Shown piece by piece: positions 55,950 to 64,000 of a stretch of DNA of 64,000 bases (position 1 is its first letter; the number at the start of each line of letters is the position of its first letter). The translations under genes and the position numbers were made by a program. Location of the stretch: contig FP929140.1 in assembly GCA_000198515.1 (NCBI GenBank), forward strand, positions 2,950,527 through 3,014,526, read 5' to 3'. This stretch comes from a gamma proteobacterium HdN1. Its GTDB lineage: Bacteria > Pseudomonadota > Gammaproteobacteria > Pseudomonadales > Ketobacteraceae. The notes under the pieces were generated by a model. That model did not search any database. It had not been told where the DNA came from and was given only the letters and a program-made list of their open reading frames with translations.

Positions 55950-57116
55950 ATGAATTTCACTCTCAAAAGATCCTTGCTGGTTGCTGCAGTGGCTACTGCG
56001 CTGGCTGGCTGTAATCTCTCCGTTAAAGTCGTTGACGAGAACGGCAACGAGAACGTTGGCGGAACGGTTGTTTCTGCCGATGGCAGCATCAACTGCCCAG
56101 CAGGAGCATGTTCTTTCAATTACCCCGGCTTCACCACCAAGGTAACGCTGACTGCAACCGCAGCCGCTGGTTACGAGTTTGCGGGATTCGATAACGTTGA
56201 CGTGATCTGCTCCAACGGCGGCGCGGATGCCAACGCGACCGGCGTCTGCGTTACCCAGTCGATGTTCCCCAAGTCTGTTGTGGCTAATTTCCGTGAGCCG
56301 GGTGTTGTGGATATCTGCCCTGACGATCCGAACGACAACTGCCTGGAAAACCCAGAAGGTGACTTCGATGGTGATGGCACCAAGAACAGCGAAGATGCCT
56401 GCCCACTTGACGCACAAAACGCTTGCGACGCAGGTGATGTAGATGGTGATGGCATCCCCAACGTAGGCGATGTTTGCCCAACGGATCCACAAAATAACTG
56501 CCTTGCCAACGCTGAAGGCGACTTCGACGGTGATGGCATCAAGAACGGTGATGACGCCTGCGCAGAAGATGCCACCAACAGCTGCCCCGCTGGTGATCAA
56601 GACGCCGATGGCGTGATCAACTCTGGTGACAACTGCCCTGCAGTAGCGAACCCTGGCCAGGAAGATGTTGATGGCGATGGCATTGGCGACGCGTGCGATA
56701 CCGACGCTGACAACGATGGCTACCCGAACGATCAAGACTGCTCACCGCTGGATCCTGCGATCAACCCAGGTGCTCAGGAAATCCCTGATGGTGTTGACAA
56801 CAACTGCGATGGCCAAGTGGATGAAGGTACTGCATTAGTAGCGCCGAGCGATCTGCATAAAAATGGTAGCTACACTGGTAAGTTCGTTTTTGCTTGGACA
56901 CCAACGCCCTTCAATGATGGCTATCAGGTTCAGGTGGTCGCAAATGCTGGTTGCATCGCTTTCGGGACGAAAACCTTCGATTTCGCCGGTCAGGTAAATA
57001 CGGGCACCGCTAGCGCAAGCAACATTTGCTTAGGCTCAAAATACACTGCAAAGATCCGCGCAAGCCGCAACGGTGCGTGGAGCGCATGGTCGAGCAACTA
57101 CACCTTCAACAACTGA
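55950..57116 (+). CDS. Lipoprotein with thrombospondin type 3 and MopE-type metal-binding repeats
   Basis: 388 residues. Lipobox TALAG-Cys21. After a beta-rich N-terminal domain (about 25-115) come Asp-rich TSP3 repeats (about 120-255, [40 protein letters not shown]), each a Ca2+-binding D-x-D-x-D-G loop. [14 protein letters not shown] and [14 protein letters not shown] follow, matching the MopE/PF11617 copper-binding-type motif. A beta-rich C-terminal domain ends the protein. SD GAGGGAG precedes the ATG. Likely an outer-membrane-anchored, metal-stabilised surface protein. Confidence 0.88.
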   Translation: MNFTLKRSLLVAAVATALAGCNLSVKVVDENGNENVGGTVVSADGSINCPAGACSFNYPGFTTKVTLTATAAAGYEFAGFDNVDVICSNGGADANATGVCVTQSMFPKSVVANFREPGVVDICPDDPNDNCLENPEGDFDGDGTKNSEDACPLDAQNACDAGDVDGDGIPNVGDVCPTDPQNNCLANAEGDFDGDGIKNGDDACAEDATNSCPAGDQDADGVINSGDNCPAVANPGQEDVDGDGIGDACDTDADNDGYPNDQDCSPLDPAINPGAQEIPDGVDNNCDGQVDEGTALVAPSDLHKNGSYTGKFVFAWTPTPFNDGYQVQVVANAGCIAFGTKTFDFAGQVNTGTASASNICLGSKYTAKIRASRNGAWSAWSSNYTFNN

Positions 57117-57197
57117 TCGAATGATTGAGCGCTTTCCTAGGCCTTCCCAAACGCGACTTGCGCAAGGAGAGGAGCCTTAAAAAAGGAAAGGCCCTTG

Positions 57198-57232
57198 AAA
57201 ACGCCGGTAGGGTTCGCCCTACCGGCGTTTTT
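57198..57232 (+). terminator. Intrinsic terminator after the TSP3 lipoprotein gene
   Basis: AAAACGCCGGTAGGG at 57198-57212 and CCCTACCGGCGTTTT at 57217-57231 form a perfect 15-bp stem closed by a TTCG tetraloop and followed by T. Because of its A-run the hairpin could work in both directions. Confidence 0.92.
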
Positions 57233-57375
57233 GTATCTGCACCAAATAGCACTTTTGGTTTTGATACCAAATACCAGCTGTCAATCCTGCTTAAGGCGGT
57301 TAGAATGCCGCCAGTCAAAGCTTGCCAATAATACGCTCTGCACATTTTTGAGTGCACGGTTAGGCTTTGTGCGCT

Positions 57376-57417
57376 TTTTATGTTCCAGATAAACAGTTTT
57401 ATGTTCCAGATAAACAG
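57376..57417 (+). repeat. Perfect 2 x 21-bp tandem repeat in the ABC-F leader
   Basis: TTTTATGTTCCAGATAAACA plus G, repeated head to tail at 57376-57396 and 57397-57417, ending 12 bases before the start codon. Confidence 0.95.
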
Positions 57418-57429
57418 GTAGTCCCCCTC

Positions 57430-59019
57430 GTGCTTGCAACTTCAGGTCTTTCGATCCAATTCGGCTCCAAACCCCTTTTTGAAAATGTCACCGTCAAGTT
57501 TGCCAACGGCAACCGCTATGGCCTGATCGGTGCAAACGGCTGTGGAAAATCAACACTAATGAAAATCCTCGGTGGTGATCTGGAGCCTTCGACCGGCAGC
57601 GTAATGAAAGGTGTGGATACCCGCTTGGGCAAATTGCGCCAAGATCAATTCGCGTACGAAGATTTTACGCCCATTGACACCGTGATCATGGGGCATGAGG
57701 AACTGTGGCAGATCAAGGAAGAGCGCGACCGAATCTACAGCCTTCCTGAAATGAGTGAAGCCGACGGCATTCGTGTGGCGGAGCTGGAAGTACGCTTTGC
57801 TGAGCTGGATGGTTACACTGCCGAATCACGCGCCGGCGAGCTGCTGCTGGGTGTGGGAATCCCGCTGGAGCAGCATTTTGGCCCGATGAGCAATGTGGCG
57901 CCCGGCTGGAAGCTGCGTGTGCTGCTGGCACAAGCGCTGTTTTCTGACCCCGATGTGCTGTTGCTGGATGAACCGACCAACCACCTTGATATCAATACGA
58001 TCCGCTGGCTGGAAGGTGTGTTGAATGAACGCACTAGCACCATGGTGATTATTTCCCACGATCGCCATTTTCTGAACAGTGTCTGCACCCACATGGCCGA
58101 TCTGGATTACGGCGAGTTGCGCGTTTATCCGGGCAATTATGATGAATATATGACTGCATCCACGCTTGCGCGCGAGCAATTGTTAAATCAGAACGCGCGC
58201 AAAAAGGCTCAGATTGCCGAGCTACAGCAGTTCGTGAGCCGTTTCTCTGCGAACGCGTCCAAGGCGAAGCAGGCGACTTCACGCGCGCGCCAGATTGAGA
58301 AAATCCAGCTGGATGAGGTCAAGCCCTCTAGCCGCCAAAATCCGTATATCCGCTTTGAGCAGCGTCAGAAGCTGCACCGACAGGCGGTGACGGTAAAGGG
58401 CTTGAGTAAATCGTATGATGATCGAGTGCTGTTTAAAAACTTTAGCCTTCAGGTGGAGGCGGGTGAGCGCATTGCCATTATCGGCCCCAACGGTGCTGGG
58501 AAAACAACGTTACTGCGCTGCCTGCTCGGTGAGATTGCAGCAGATAAAGGTGAAGTAAAATGGACGGACAGTGCTCAGATTGGCTATTACGCGCAAGATC
58601 ACGCCGATGATTTTGCCGACGGCGATATGACGTTGTTCGACTGGATGGCGCAGTGGACCAAAGGCGACGATCAGGCCGTGCGTGCTGCGCTAGGAAGGAT
58701 GCTGTTTTCACAGGACGAAGTGAAAAAGTTTGTGCGAGTGCTTTCGGGCGGTGAACAGGGGCGCATGCTGTTTGGCAAACTTGCTCTGCAAAAACCGAAT
58801 ATCTTGGTGATGGATGAACCGACCAACCATTTGGATATGGAGTCGATCGAATCACTGAACCTTGCTTTGGAAAACTACCCCGGTACGCTGTTGTTTGTGA
58901 GCCATGATCGCCAGTTTGTGTCATCGTTGGCGACGCGCATTGTTGAGTTTACGCCGCAGGGCTTGATAGATTTCAGCGGCAATTATGAAGACTATCTGAA
59001 AAGCCAAGCGCTCGCCTGA
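57430..59019 (+). CDS. ABC-F family ATPase, YbiT type
   Basis: 529 residues, nearly the length of E. coli YbiT (530). Two ATP-binding cassettes without membrane domains: Walker [10 protein letters not shown] and GPNGAGKTT; Walker [13 protein letters not shown] and [12 protein letters not shown]; signature LSGGEQGR in the second, with a weak first signature ([10 protein letters not shown]). ABC-F proteins act on the ribosome. The start GTG 57430 gives the YbiT N-terminus ([18 protein letters not shown]). Longer readings would include the repeat leader. Confidence 0.93.
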   Translation: MLATSGLSIQFGSKPLFENVTVKFANGNRYGLIGANGCGKSTLMKILGGDLEPSTGSVMKGVDTRLGKLRQDQFAYEDFTPIDTVIMGHEELWQIKEERDRIYSLPEMSEADGIRVAELEVRFAELDGYTAESRAGELLLGVGIPLEQHFGPMSNVAPGWKLRVLLAQALFSDPDVLLLDEPTNHLDINTIRWLEGVLNERTSTMVIISHDRHFLNSVCTHMADLDYGELRVYPGNYDEYMTASTLAREQLLNQNARKKAQIAELQQFVSRFSANASKAKQATSRARQIEKIQLDEVKPSSRQNPYIRFEQRQKLHRQAVTVKGLSKSYDDRVLFKNFSLQVEAGERIAIIGPNGAGKTTLLRCLLGEIAADKGEVKWTDSAQIGYYAQDHADDFADGDMTLFDWMAQWTKGDDQAVRAALGRMLFSQDEVKKFVRVLSGGEQGRMLFGKLALQKPNILVMDEPTNHLDMESIESLNLALENYPGTLLFVSHDRQFVSSLATRIVEFTPQGLIDFSGNYEDYLKSQALA

Positions 59020-59043
59020 GTTGCGCTTTTATTCTGGGGGGCC

Positions 59044-59084
59044 AAACGCCATGGCAAAAAATCCGCTGCAGGATCAGCTTCTGA
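59044..59084 (+). repeat. Left copy of the 41-bp direct repeat flanking the inserted module
   Basis: Identical over 41 bases to 60412-60452. It covers 7 bases before and the first 34 bases of the DUF2058 coding sequence. With one extra A in the right copy the match extends a few bases further left (GGCC-AAA). Confidence 0.95.
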
Positions 59085-59092
59085 GTATGTGA
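59051..59092 (+). pseudogene. Truncated 5' copy of the DUF2058 gene (13 codons)
   Basis: ATG GCA AAA AAT ... encodes MAKNPLQDQLL, identical to the first 11 residues of the intact gene at 60419. Beyond the repeat the frame reads Ser-Met-stop. It is left over from the insertion of the AAA/DUF4143 module and sits where the original gene start would be relative to the ABC-F gene (31 bases after its stop). Confidence 0.85.
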
Positions 59093-60411
59093 TCACGTTG
59101 CCATATTGCTGTAAATTGCATTACGATGGTAGTGTGATTTTCATTGTTGTGGTGCGGTATGTTGCGTCGATCTGTTGATGTGATTCTAAAAGAGGCGTTA
59201 AGGGTGGCGCCTGTCGTGCTACTCTCAGGGGCCCGTCAGGTCGGTAAATCCACCTTAGGATTGTCTTTGAACTACGAATATCGAGTGTTCGATGATCTTA
59301 CTCAAAGAGAGTCGGCTTTAACCGACGGGCTTGGCTATATCGCAGGCTTGCCTAAGCCTGTCGTGCTAGACGAAATTCAAAAGGTGCCGAGCCTGCTAGA
59401 AGGCATTAAAATTGATGCTGACAAGAATCGCGTCAATGGTCGTTTTTTGTTAACGGGCTCCGCCAATATTCTCGATATGAAAGCCGCAAAAGATACTTTG
59501 GCGGGGCGGCTGATCGAAGTGTCTATGTGGCCTTTTTCGCAAAAAGAACTAAACCACAAGCCTGCAGAAAATCTTGTCGATATTTTATTCGGCCAGGGCG
59601 TTGACGGGCTAACGCCTGCAAAAATTGACTATTCAGATTTGCTTCGCGCCATTCTTTTGGGCGGCTACCCAGAAATCCAAAAAATAGATAGCCAGTTAGG
59701 ACGTGCGCTCTGGTTTAATTCGTATATAAGCACGTACATTGAACGCGATATTCGAGATGTAGGTGAGCTGCGCGATATTAATGCTTTTATTCGCTTTTTT
59801 AATATTCTTGCACCGCGCAGTTGCGGTTTGTTAAATAAGGCTGAGTTGGCTAAAGATGCCAGATTAAATGAGGCAACAGCCAGCAACTATTTGTCTATGC
59901 TGGAAATGATATATCAGCTCGGCCTGCTGCCGCCAATTAGCTCAAATCTTTCAAAGCGATTTATTAAATCACCCAAACTCTACATGACAGATAGCGGGGT
60001 GTACAGCCACTTGCTTGGCATCCAAGATACGCAAGAGCTGCACGAGTCGACGTATAAAGGAAATGTGTTTGAAACCTTTGTGTATGCCGAGCTTCTTAAG
60101 CATTTAAGTTATGCCAACATTCGGGCCAGCCTATGTCATTATCGTACTAGCGATCAGAAAGAAATAGACTTTATTCTTGAACGAGGCGAGCAGTTGATTG
60201 CTATTGAAGTTAAATCGACGCAGCAAATTAAAAAGGAAGCCTTTAAGCATATTTCCGACTTGCAGGAGAAATCAAAACAAAAGGTGTTGGGTATTGTGCT
60301 CTATGCTGGGCAGAATTTGCTTTCGTTTAGTGAAAACGGATTCCCGCGTTATGCTGTTCCGTTAAGTGTGTTTTTTTAGGTAGCCAATTTTTTAGAAATT
60401 CTATGAGGCCA
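59085..60411 (+). mobile_element. Inserted AAA/DUF4143 module (putative mobile unit)
   Basis: 1327 bases lying between the two copies of the 41-bp repeat and containing one gene with its leader. It has visibly more AT than its neighbours (for example 60061-60120 has 21 G/C of 60, against 39 of 60 at 60841-60900). No terminal inverted repeats, transposase or integrase were found. The name mobile element is an inference from the flanking duplication. Confidence 0.45.
59159..60379 (+). CDS. AAA ATPase with DUF4143 C-terminal domain (COG1373 type)
   Basis: 406 residues from ATG 59159. The N-terminal AAA_14 domain has Walker A GARQVGKST (24-32), Walker B VVLDEIQKVP and sensor LLTGSANI. A winged-helix-like middle precedes the DUF4143 part. 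Near the C-terminus is E335-x-D337 followed by IAIEVKS (E350-x-K352), the pattern of PD-(D/E)XK nucleases. The function of this family is not established. It is more AT-rich than its surroundings and lies within a 41-bp direct repeat (see insertion). Confidence 0.85.
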   Translation: MLRRSVDVILKEALRVAPVVLLSGARQVGKSTLGLSLNYEYRVFDDLTQRESALTDGLGYIAGLPKPVVLDEIQKVPSLLEGIKIDADKNRVNGRFLLTGSANILDMKAAKDTLAGRLIEVSMWPFSQKELNHKPAENLVDILFGQGVDGLTPAKIDYSDLLRAILLGGYPEIQKIDSQLGRALWFNSYISTYIERDIRDVGELRDINAFIRFFNILAPRSCGLLNKAELAKDARLNEATASNYLSMLEMIYQLGLLPPISSNLSKRFIKSPKLYMTDSGVYSHLLGIQDTQELHESTYKGNVFETFVYAELLKHLSYANIRASLCHYRTSDQKEIDFILERGEQLIAIEVKSTQQIKKEAFKHISDLQEKSKQKVLGIVLYAGQNLLSFSENGFPRYAVPLSVFF

Positions 60412-60452
60412 AAACGCCATGGCAAAAAATCCGCTGCAGGATCAGCTTCTGA
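60412..60452 (+). repeat. Right copy of the 41-bp direct repeat, at the start of the intact DUF2058 gene
   Basis: Perfect match to 59044-59084. The Shine-Dalgarno-like GAGG just left of it (60406-60409) comes from the inserted segment. Confidence 0.95.
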
Positions 60453-60952
60453 AAGCAGGGCTGGTAAAAAAACAGGACATTAAAAACGTCAATAAACAGC
60501 AGCAAAAGCAGGCAAAAATAGATCCTGCCGTGCTTAATGAGGCGGCGGAGCTGGCGAAAAAGGCGCAAGCGGAAAAGCTGGAGCGTGATCGCGCCCTAGC
60601 AGAGCAGCAAAAGCTTGAGCAGCAGCAAAAGGCGCTGGCGGCACAGGTGCGGCAGATTATTCAGCACAGCCGAATTGTGCGTGAACAGGGCGATGTCGCT
60701 TACCATTTCAAGGATGGCAAGAGTGTCAAGAAACTCTACGTCACCCAAAAATTGTGGGATGAGCTAAGTGCCGGCAAACTGGCCATTGCGCGGCAGGACG
60801 ATGTTTACGAGCTGGTGCCCGCCGTGGTTGCTGAAAAACTGCAGGAACGCGGCCCCGCAGCGTTGGTGGCATGGCACAAGCCGGAAAAAGCAGCCGTAGA
60901 TGAGGATGATCCTTATGCGGCATATCAGATTCCAGACGACTTAATGTGGTGA
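60419..60952 (+). CDS. DUF2058 family protein (YaiL-like)
   Basis: 177 residues, intact. Start MAKNPLQDQLLKAGLVKKQD and the central Gln/Lys/Ala-rich coiled coil, followed by a globular end with VAYHFKDGKSVKKLYVT, match YaiL. It is thought to be nucleoprotein-like but its role is unknown. Its original upstream DNA has been separated by the inserted module, so it now uses a leader from that module (GAGG before the ATG). Confidence 0.9.
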   Translation: MAKNPLQDQLLKAGLVKKQDIKNVNKQQQKQAKIDPAVLNEAAELAKKAQAEKLERDRALAEQQKLEQQQKALAAQVRQIIQHSRIVREQGDVAYHFKDGKSVKKLYVTQKLWDELSAGKLAIARQDDVYELVPAVVAEKLQERGPAALVAWHKPEKAAVDEDDPYAAYQIPDDLMW

Positions 60953-60971
60953 GTCGAATCAGGGGGTTGGG

Positions 60972-62105
60972 CTAAAGTAATGGCGTGTTGGTCTGGCAAG
61001 GCGGGCATCCAGGCTGGAACTTTAGAAGCGCCTTTACGCACTGGCTGAGCGTTCTCCCTCCCGCAAAACCCTGCATCAGCGCTTCGCGCAGCGGTGGGGC
61101 TTGCAGCAGAAAATGGCTTACTGGCAACATTCCGTAAAAAACGTTTGCAGCGAGCGTGCAGCGGCGTGCGTCTCGGATCAATGATCCTTGTGCTTCAAAA
61201 AACGCGTGCGACGCAGGGGCGCCCTTGCTCGCCAGCAGTGCGCTTGCCGCATTTTGCCCTGAAGCGATCGCGTTATGGATTCCCTCGCCTAAGAGCTGCT
61301 CGGCGTAGCCGCCGGCATCACCAATCAAAAAGCAGCGCTCAGCGTTGGGTACTCGCAAGCCTGCGCCCGTTGCGATGGGAAAACCGCGTAAGTCTTCGAG
61401 AGTTTCTGTGCCCAGTGAAAAGCGGGTATATTCCCGCAATGCGGATTTTTCCAGAGGAAAGCGGTCTGCATCGCGTGTGTAGAGGCCCACATTGAAATGG
61501 TCGCGCTTTGGAAATACCCACGCATAGCCTTGGCCAATCACGCCAAAGTCGAATCGGAAGATCTCGTCTTTTTTGCAAAGCTGGCGCGGTACCAATGCTT
61601 CAAGGCCAACGGCCATGTGGGGCTTGTCTGCGCCTAATAGTTTTCGCAGTGGGCTATGAGCGCCATCGGCGGCAAGCAGATAACGTGTATGGTGAGTGCT
61701 GCCATTGCTGAGGGTGACGAGAACGTCATCTGCCCCTTCTTTTACCGCTTGGATTCCACCGATTTGGAGGAACTGCGCGCCTTTTGCGAGGGTTTTCTCA
61801 AAGCAAAAAGCATCAAACTCCGCACGCACCACCAAGGCGCACACGGGGGCGTTCGTGCTGAAAGCGACGCGGCGGGAGTAGCCAAGCCCCACGCCTATGG
61901 ATCGGCTGGTTTCTTGTACCACGGGGGCGATGGAATAGCGCAAACGGTTAAGCGCCTTAATTGTAACTCCACCGGCGCAGAGTTTCGGGCGCGGGAATTG
62001 TGCTTTGTCGAGCAGCAGCACTTGTGCTCCCGCAGCTGCAAGGTCGTAAGCTGCTGCGCAGCCTGCGGGGCCAGCCCCTACCACGATGACATCCCAGGTT
62101 TTCAT
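60972..62105 (-). CDS. FAD-dependent oxidoreductase, geranylgeranyl-reductase family
   Basis: 377 residues. N-terminal FAD fold VIVVGAGPAGCAAAYDLAAA, then LCAGGVTIKAL and a second FAD motif, CFLIGDAGGYAEQLLGEGIH. Family members reduce isoprenoid chains or act as hydroxylases; the substrate is not visible here. I start at ATG 62105 (GGAG upstream), eight residues after a longer possible start at 62129. It is convergent with the DUF2058 gene (20 bases). Confidence 0.85.
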   Translation of the reverse strand: MKTWDVIVVGAGPAGCAAAYDLAAAGAQVLLLDKAQFPRPKLCAGGVTIKALNRLRYSIAPVVQETSRSIGVGLGYSRRVAFSTNAPVCALVVRAEFDAFCFEKTLAKGAQFLQIGGIQAVKEGADDVLVTLSNGSTHHTRYLLAADGAHSPLRKLLGADKPHMAVGLEALVPRQLCKKDEIFRFDFGVIGQGYAWVFPKRDHFNVGLYTRDADRFPLEKSALREYTRFSLGTETLEDLRGFPIATGAGLRVPNAERCFLIGDAGGYAEQLLGEGIHNAIASGQNAASALLASKGAPASHAFFEAQGSLIRDARRCTLAANVFYGMLPVSHFLLQAPPLREALMQGFAGGRTLSQCVKALLKFQPGCPPCQTNTPLL

Positions 62106-62230
62106 TTGCCAAGGCACTCCGCTATCCATGGATTTTTGCGACTGTACCGCACTTGTTGTGTGGATTTCTAGCCAAAGTGGGCTCTTGGTTGCTAGAATTT
62201 GCGCTCTTTCACCAAGCCTGACGGTTCCCT

Positions 62231-63052
62231 GTGCTGACCATCGTTATCGTAAGTTACAAGAGCGCCGAGGTGCTCCTAAAATGCCAGCGAGAGCTGCTCT
62301 CCAAAGGTCGCTACCCTGTCATCGTGGTTGATAACGCCAGCCCCGACCACTCGGCAGATCGGATTGCAGAGGCTTTTCCGCAGGTGGCTGTGGAGCGTCT
62401 GCCTCGTAATATCGGTTATGGCGGTGGCGCAAATGCGGGTATCCGCCTTGCCAAGACTCCCTATGTGCTGCTGCTCAATCCCGATCTGGAAGCTACGGCA
62501 GAGGAGATCGACGCGCTGCTCGCCATTGCCCAAAACGCTGGCAATGAAGCCGCAATCTACGCACCGGCAACCCGCCGGAAGGATCAGCGTGATGCCCCGC
62601 CGCAGCCTGCAGAGTGGGTGTTGGGTGCTGCGATGCTGTTTAATGTCGAGGCGATGCGTGAGGTTGGTTGGTTTGACGAACAGTATTTCTTGTTTTATGA
62701 GGAAAAGGATTTGTGCTTGCGTACCTTAAAGGCCGGCAAGCGCATCCTTTATTGCCCATCGTTGTGCTTCCCGCACCTGAAAGGCAAGTCTTCACCCGAT
62801 TCGGCTGCCATTGACCACTTGAAGCAATGGCATGTCGGTTGGTCGAGCCAGCGCTATTTTCAAAAGCACGGCCTCGCGACGGGCAAGCGGCGCCCTTGGC
62901 GTATGTTGTTGCAATATGGGTTCCGTGCTCTTACTGCCTCCTCCGCAGAAAAACGCCGTAAGTACAGGGCGCGAGTGGAAGGCGTGTGGGCATTTATGCA
63001 GGGGCAGGCAGCTACGCAAGATAACGGGCAGCCTAGGGGGTTGATTCGTTGA
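62231..63052 (+). CDS. Family 2 glycosyltransferase (rhamnosyltransferase-like)
   Basis: 273 residues, GT-A fold: LTIVIVSYKSAEVLLKCQRE, VVDNASPDHSAD, IGYGGGANAGIRLAKTPYVL, LNPDLE (DxD-like) and FDEQYFLFYEEKDLCLRTLKA. Members transfer sugars onto polysaccharides or lipids. It starts at GTG 62231 without a strong ribosome-binding site. The truncated membrane protein gene follows in the same direction, so both may serve surface glycan synthesis. Confidence 0.9.
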   Translation: MLTIVIVSYKSAEVLLKCQRELLSKGRYPVIVVDNASPDHSADRIAEAFPQVAVERLPRNIGYGGGANAGIRLAKTPYVLLLNPDLEATAEEIDALLAIAQNAGNEAAIYAPATRRKDQRDAPPQPAEWVLGAAMLFNVEAMREVGWFDEQYFLFYEEKDLCLRTLKAGKRILYCPSLCFPHLKGKSSPDSAAIDHLKQWHVGWSSQRYFQKHGLATGKRRPWRMLLQYGFRALTASSAEKRRKYRARVEGVWAFMQGQAATQDNGQPRGLIR

Positions 63053-63124
63053 CTGGCGATGTAAGGGTGTGTTTGTGGGCAGGCATGTCCCATTCGGTTG
63101 GATGCAGTTCAGAGGGGGTTGCAG

Positions 63125-64000
63125 GTGTTGGCTAAGTTGGCAATCCAAGGTGGTGATGGGCGCATTCATTACGCAGCGGCCTTGCTTTTCTCTTTGCTGG
63201 GTAGTTTGCTCACCCTGACGCAACCGTTTCCGATCAGCAGCGACGGTGGTTTTTATCTCTCGCTGGCGGATATTTATCAGAGCAAGGGTTTGTCTGCTCT
63301 GTTTGATTATTATGATATGCCTTGGTATCCGGCGTTGGTCGGCTTTGTTCATCGCCTGTTGCCGCTATCCACTTTCTACACGGCATTTTTGCTGAATACG
63401 TTACTGACGAGCGCTGCCTGTGTTCTGTTTGTGGCGATCGTTCGTCAGCAATCTGCGCGAGCCTCTGTTGCTTGGTTTGCGGTTGCGTTTATTTGCCTGT
63501 TTCCTGCGGTGAATGAACTCAAAGGCCAGATCTATCGCGAATTCGGTTTGTGGGCATTTACGCTGGGCGCCTTGTTTTGCCTGATTCGTTATGAGCGTGC
63601 GCCGCGATTGGGTTTGCTGTGCGGCTGGTTTGTTCTGCAGCTCTTGGCCGGCTTTTTCAAAGAGGAGGGCTTTGCGCTGCTACTTGCTGGATTGCCGGTG
63701 TTATTGCAACCCCACACTCGCAGTGTTCGCAGTTGGTTGTACATATTGCCTTTGGTAGGGCTGCTCGGCATAACGCTATGGTTTATGAAGTATCTGTCGT
63801 TGGGGCATGCCGTATCTGCCCCCCAAGCGGACTACATCGCGCGCTTGAGTGCGATGTTCGTACACGTACAGCAGGATATTGACCATTTTGGCGACGCCTT
63901 CCTGAACCGTTATTCTGCCAAGCATGCGGGCGTTCTTTATCTCTGTATGCTGCTGATCCTGCTTGCCCTGTCCATCATGAAAGCGATGAAGCTTGCAGTA
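63125..64000 (+). CDS. Multispanning membrane protein, GT-C-like, 3' end beyond window
   Basis: 292 codons are visible without a stop; the gene continues outside the window. GTG 63125 has AGGGGG six to seven bases before it. The protein has at least seven hydrophobic helices. The first loop contains PFPISSDGGFYLSLADIYQS, resembling the Asp-containing loop of GT-C (ArnT/PMT-like) glycosyltransferases, and a later FKEEGFALLLAG block fits too. Likely a lipid-linked-sugar glycosyltransferase, but not proven. Confidence 0.7.
   Translation, partial: MLAKLAIQGGDGRIHYAAALLFSLLGSLLTLTQPFPISSDGGFYLSLADIYQSKGLSALFDYYDMPWYPALVGFVHRLLPLSTFYTAFLLNTLLTSAACVLFVAIVRQQSARASVAWFAVAFICLFPAVNELKGQIYREFGLWAFTLGALFCLIRYERAPRLGLLCGWFVLQLLAGFFKEEGFALLLAGLPVLLQPHTRSVRSWLYILPLVGLLGITLWFMKYLSLGHAVSAPQADYIARLSAMFVHVQQDIDHFGDAFLNRYSAKHAGVLYLCMLLILLALSIMKAMKLAV

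Larger units (their letters stand above)
57117..57429. other. Intergenic region before the ABC-F gene
   Basis: About 310 bases without a gene. It holds the terminator of the TSP3 lipoprotein gene (57198-57232) and, immediately before the ABC-F start, a perfect 21-bp tandem repeat (57376-57417). Nothing else was recognised. Confidence 0.55.

Noticed and set aside
1-64000. tRNA, rRNA, CRISPR array, integron or phage genes
   Set aside because: None was recognised by reading both strands; no clover-leaf, spaced repeat arrays, integrase or phage structural genes were seen. A covariance-model scan would be decisive for small RNAs.

Overview
The window comes from a gammaproteobacterium, probably marine. 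The evidence is a complete Na+-translocating NADH:quinone reductase operon next to a NhaD Na+/H+ antiporter, gammaproteobacterial families such as CmoM, DUF2058 (YaiL), a YbiT-type ABC-F ATPase, NqrM and a LetA/LetB (PqiA/YebT) system, and the gene order dnaB-alr-radA. I do not commit to a genus. Almost all of the window is ordinary chromosomal backbone at medium GC. No rRNA or tRNA genes, CRISPR array, phage or conventional insertion sequence was seen.

Layout. 1-3.3 kb: end of an RND adaptor gene and a CusA-type metal efflux pump. 3.3-12.5 kb: nhaD facing away from nqrABCDEF-apbE-nqrM, which together form a sodium-motive module. 12.7-18.3 kb: dnaB, alr, a small membrane protein gene, radA and a single LolC/E permease gene. 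18.4-24.5 kb: small regulators (PilZ, an acidic protein), a split LetA plus a six-MCE LetB, and a degenerate HD protein. 24.6-28.9 kb: murJ, gloA and a FadL-like porin. 29-35.3 kb: a decayed GGDEF fragment, an orphan binding protein, then universal stress protein, CPA2 antiporter, a zinc-ribbon/HExxH membrane protein and a Ca2+/Na+ antiporter. 35.4-43.1 kb: an MpaB-family oxygenase behind a CRP-like site, a periplasmic-sensor diguanylate cyclase, an ECF sigma factor, folE and an OPT transporter. 43.2-49 kb: exported proteins (subtilase lipoprotein, PrcB-like lipoprotein, His/Arg-rich protein). 48.4-52.9 kb: a Fur-box-controlled divergent region with fbpABC. 52.9-57.1 kb: cmoM, an LTA-synthase-like sulfatase and a thrombospondin-3/MopE-type lipoprotein. 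57.4-61 kb: the ABC-F gene and the DUF2058 gene, between which an AAA-ATPase/DUF4143 gene has been inserted. 61-64 kb: an FAD oxidoreductase, a family 2 glycosyltransferase and a truncated multispanning (GT-C-like) protein.

Most notable: the AAA/DUF4143 module at about 59.1-60.4 kb is bracketed by a perfect 41-bp direct repeat of the DUF2058 gene start. This leaves a 13-codon stub upstream and an intact gene downstream. The ATPase carries a C-terminal D...ExK pattern like that of PD-(D/E)XK nucleases. Second, the window has an unusual number of short (12-21 bp) tandem duplications, mostly at gene edges: after lolC, before and after exported-protein genes, before the ABC-F gene, and inside the sigma-factor linker and subtilase tail.
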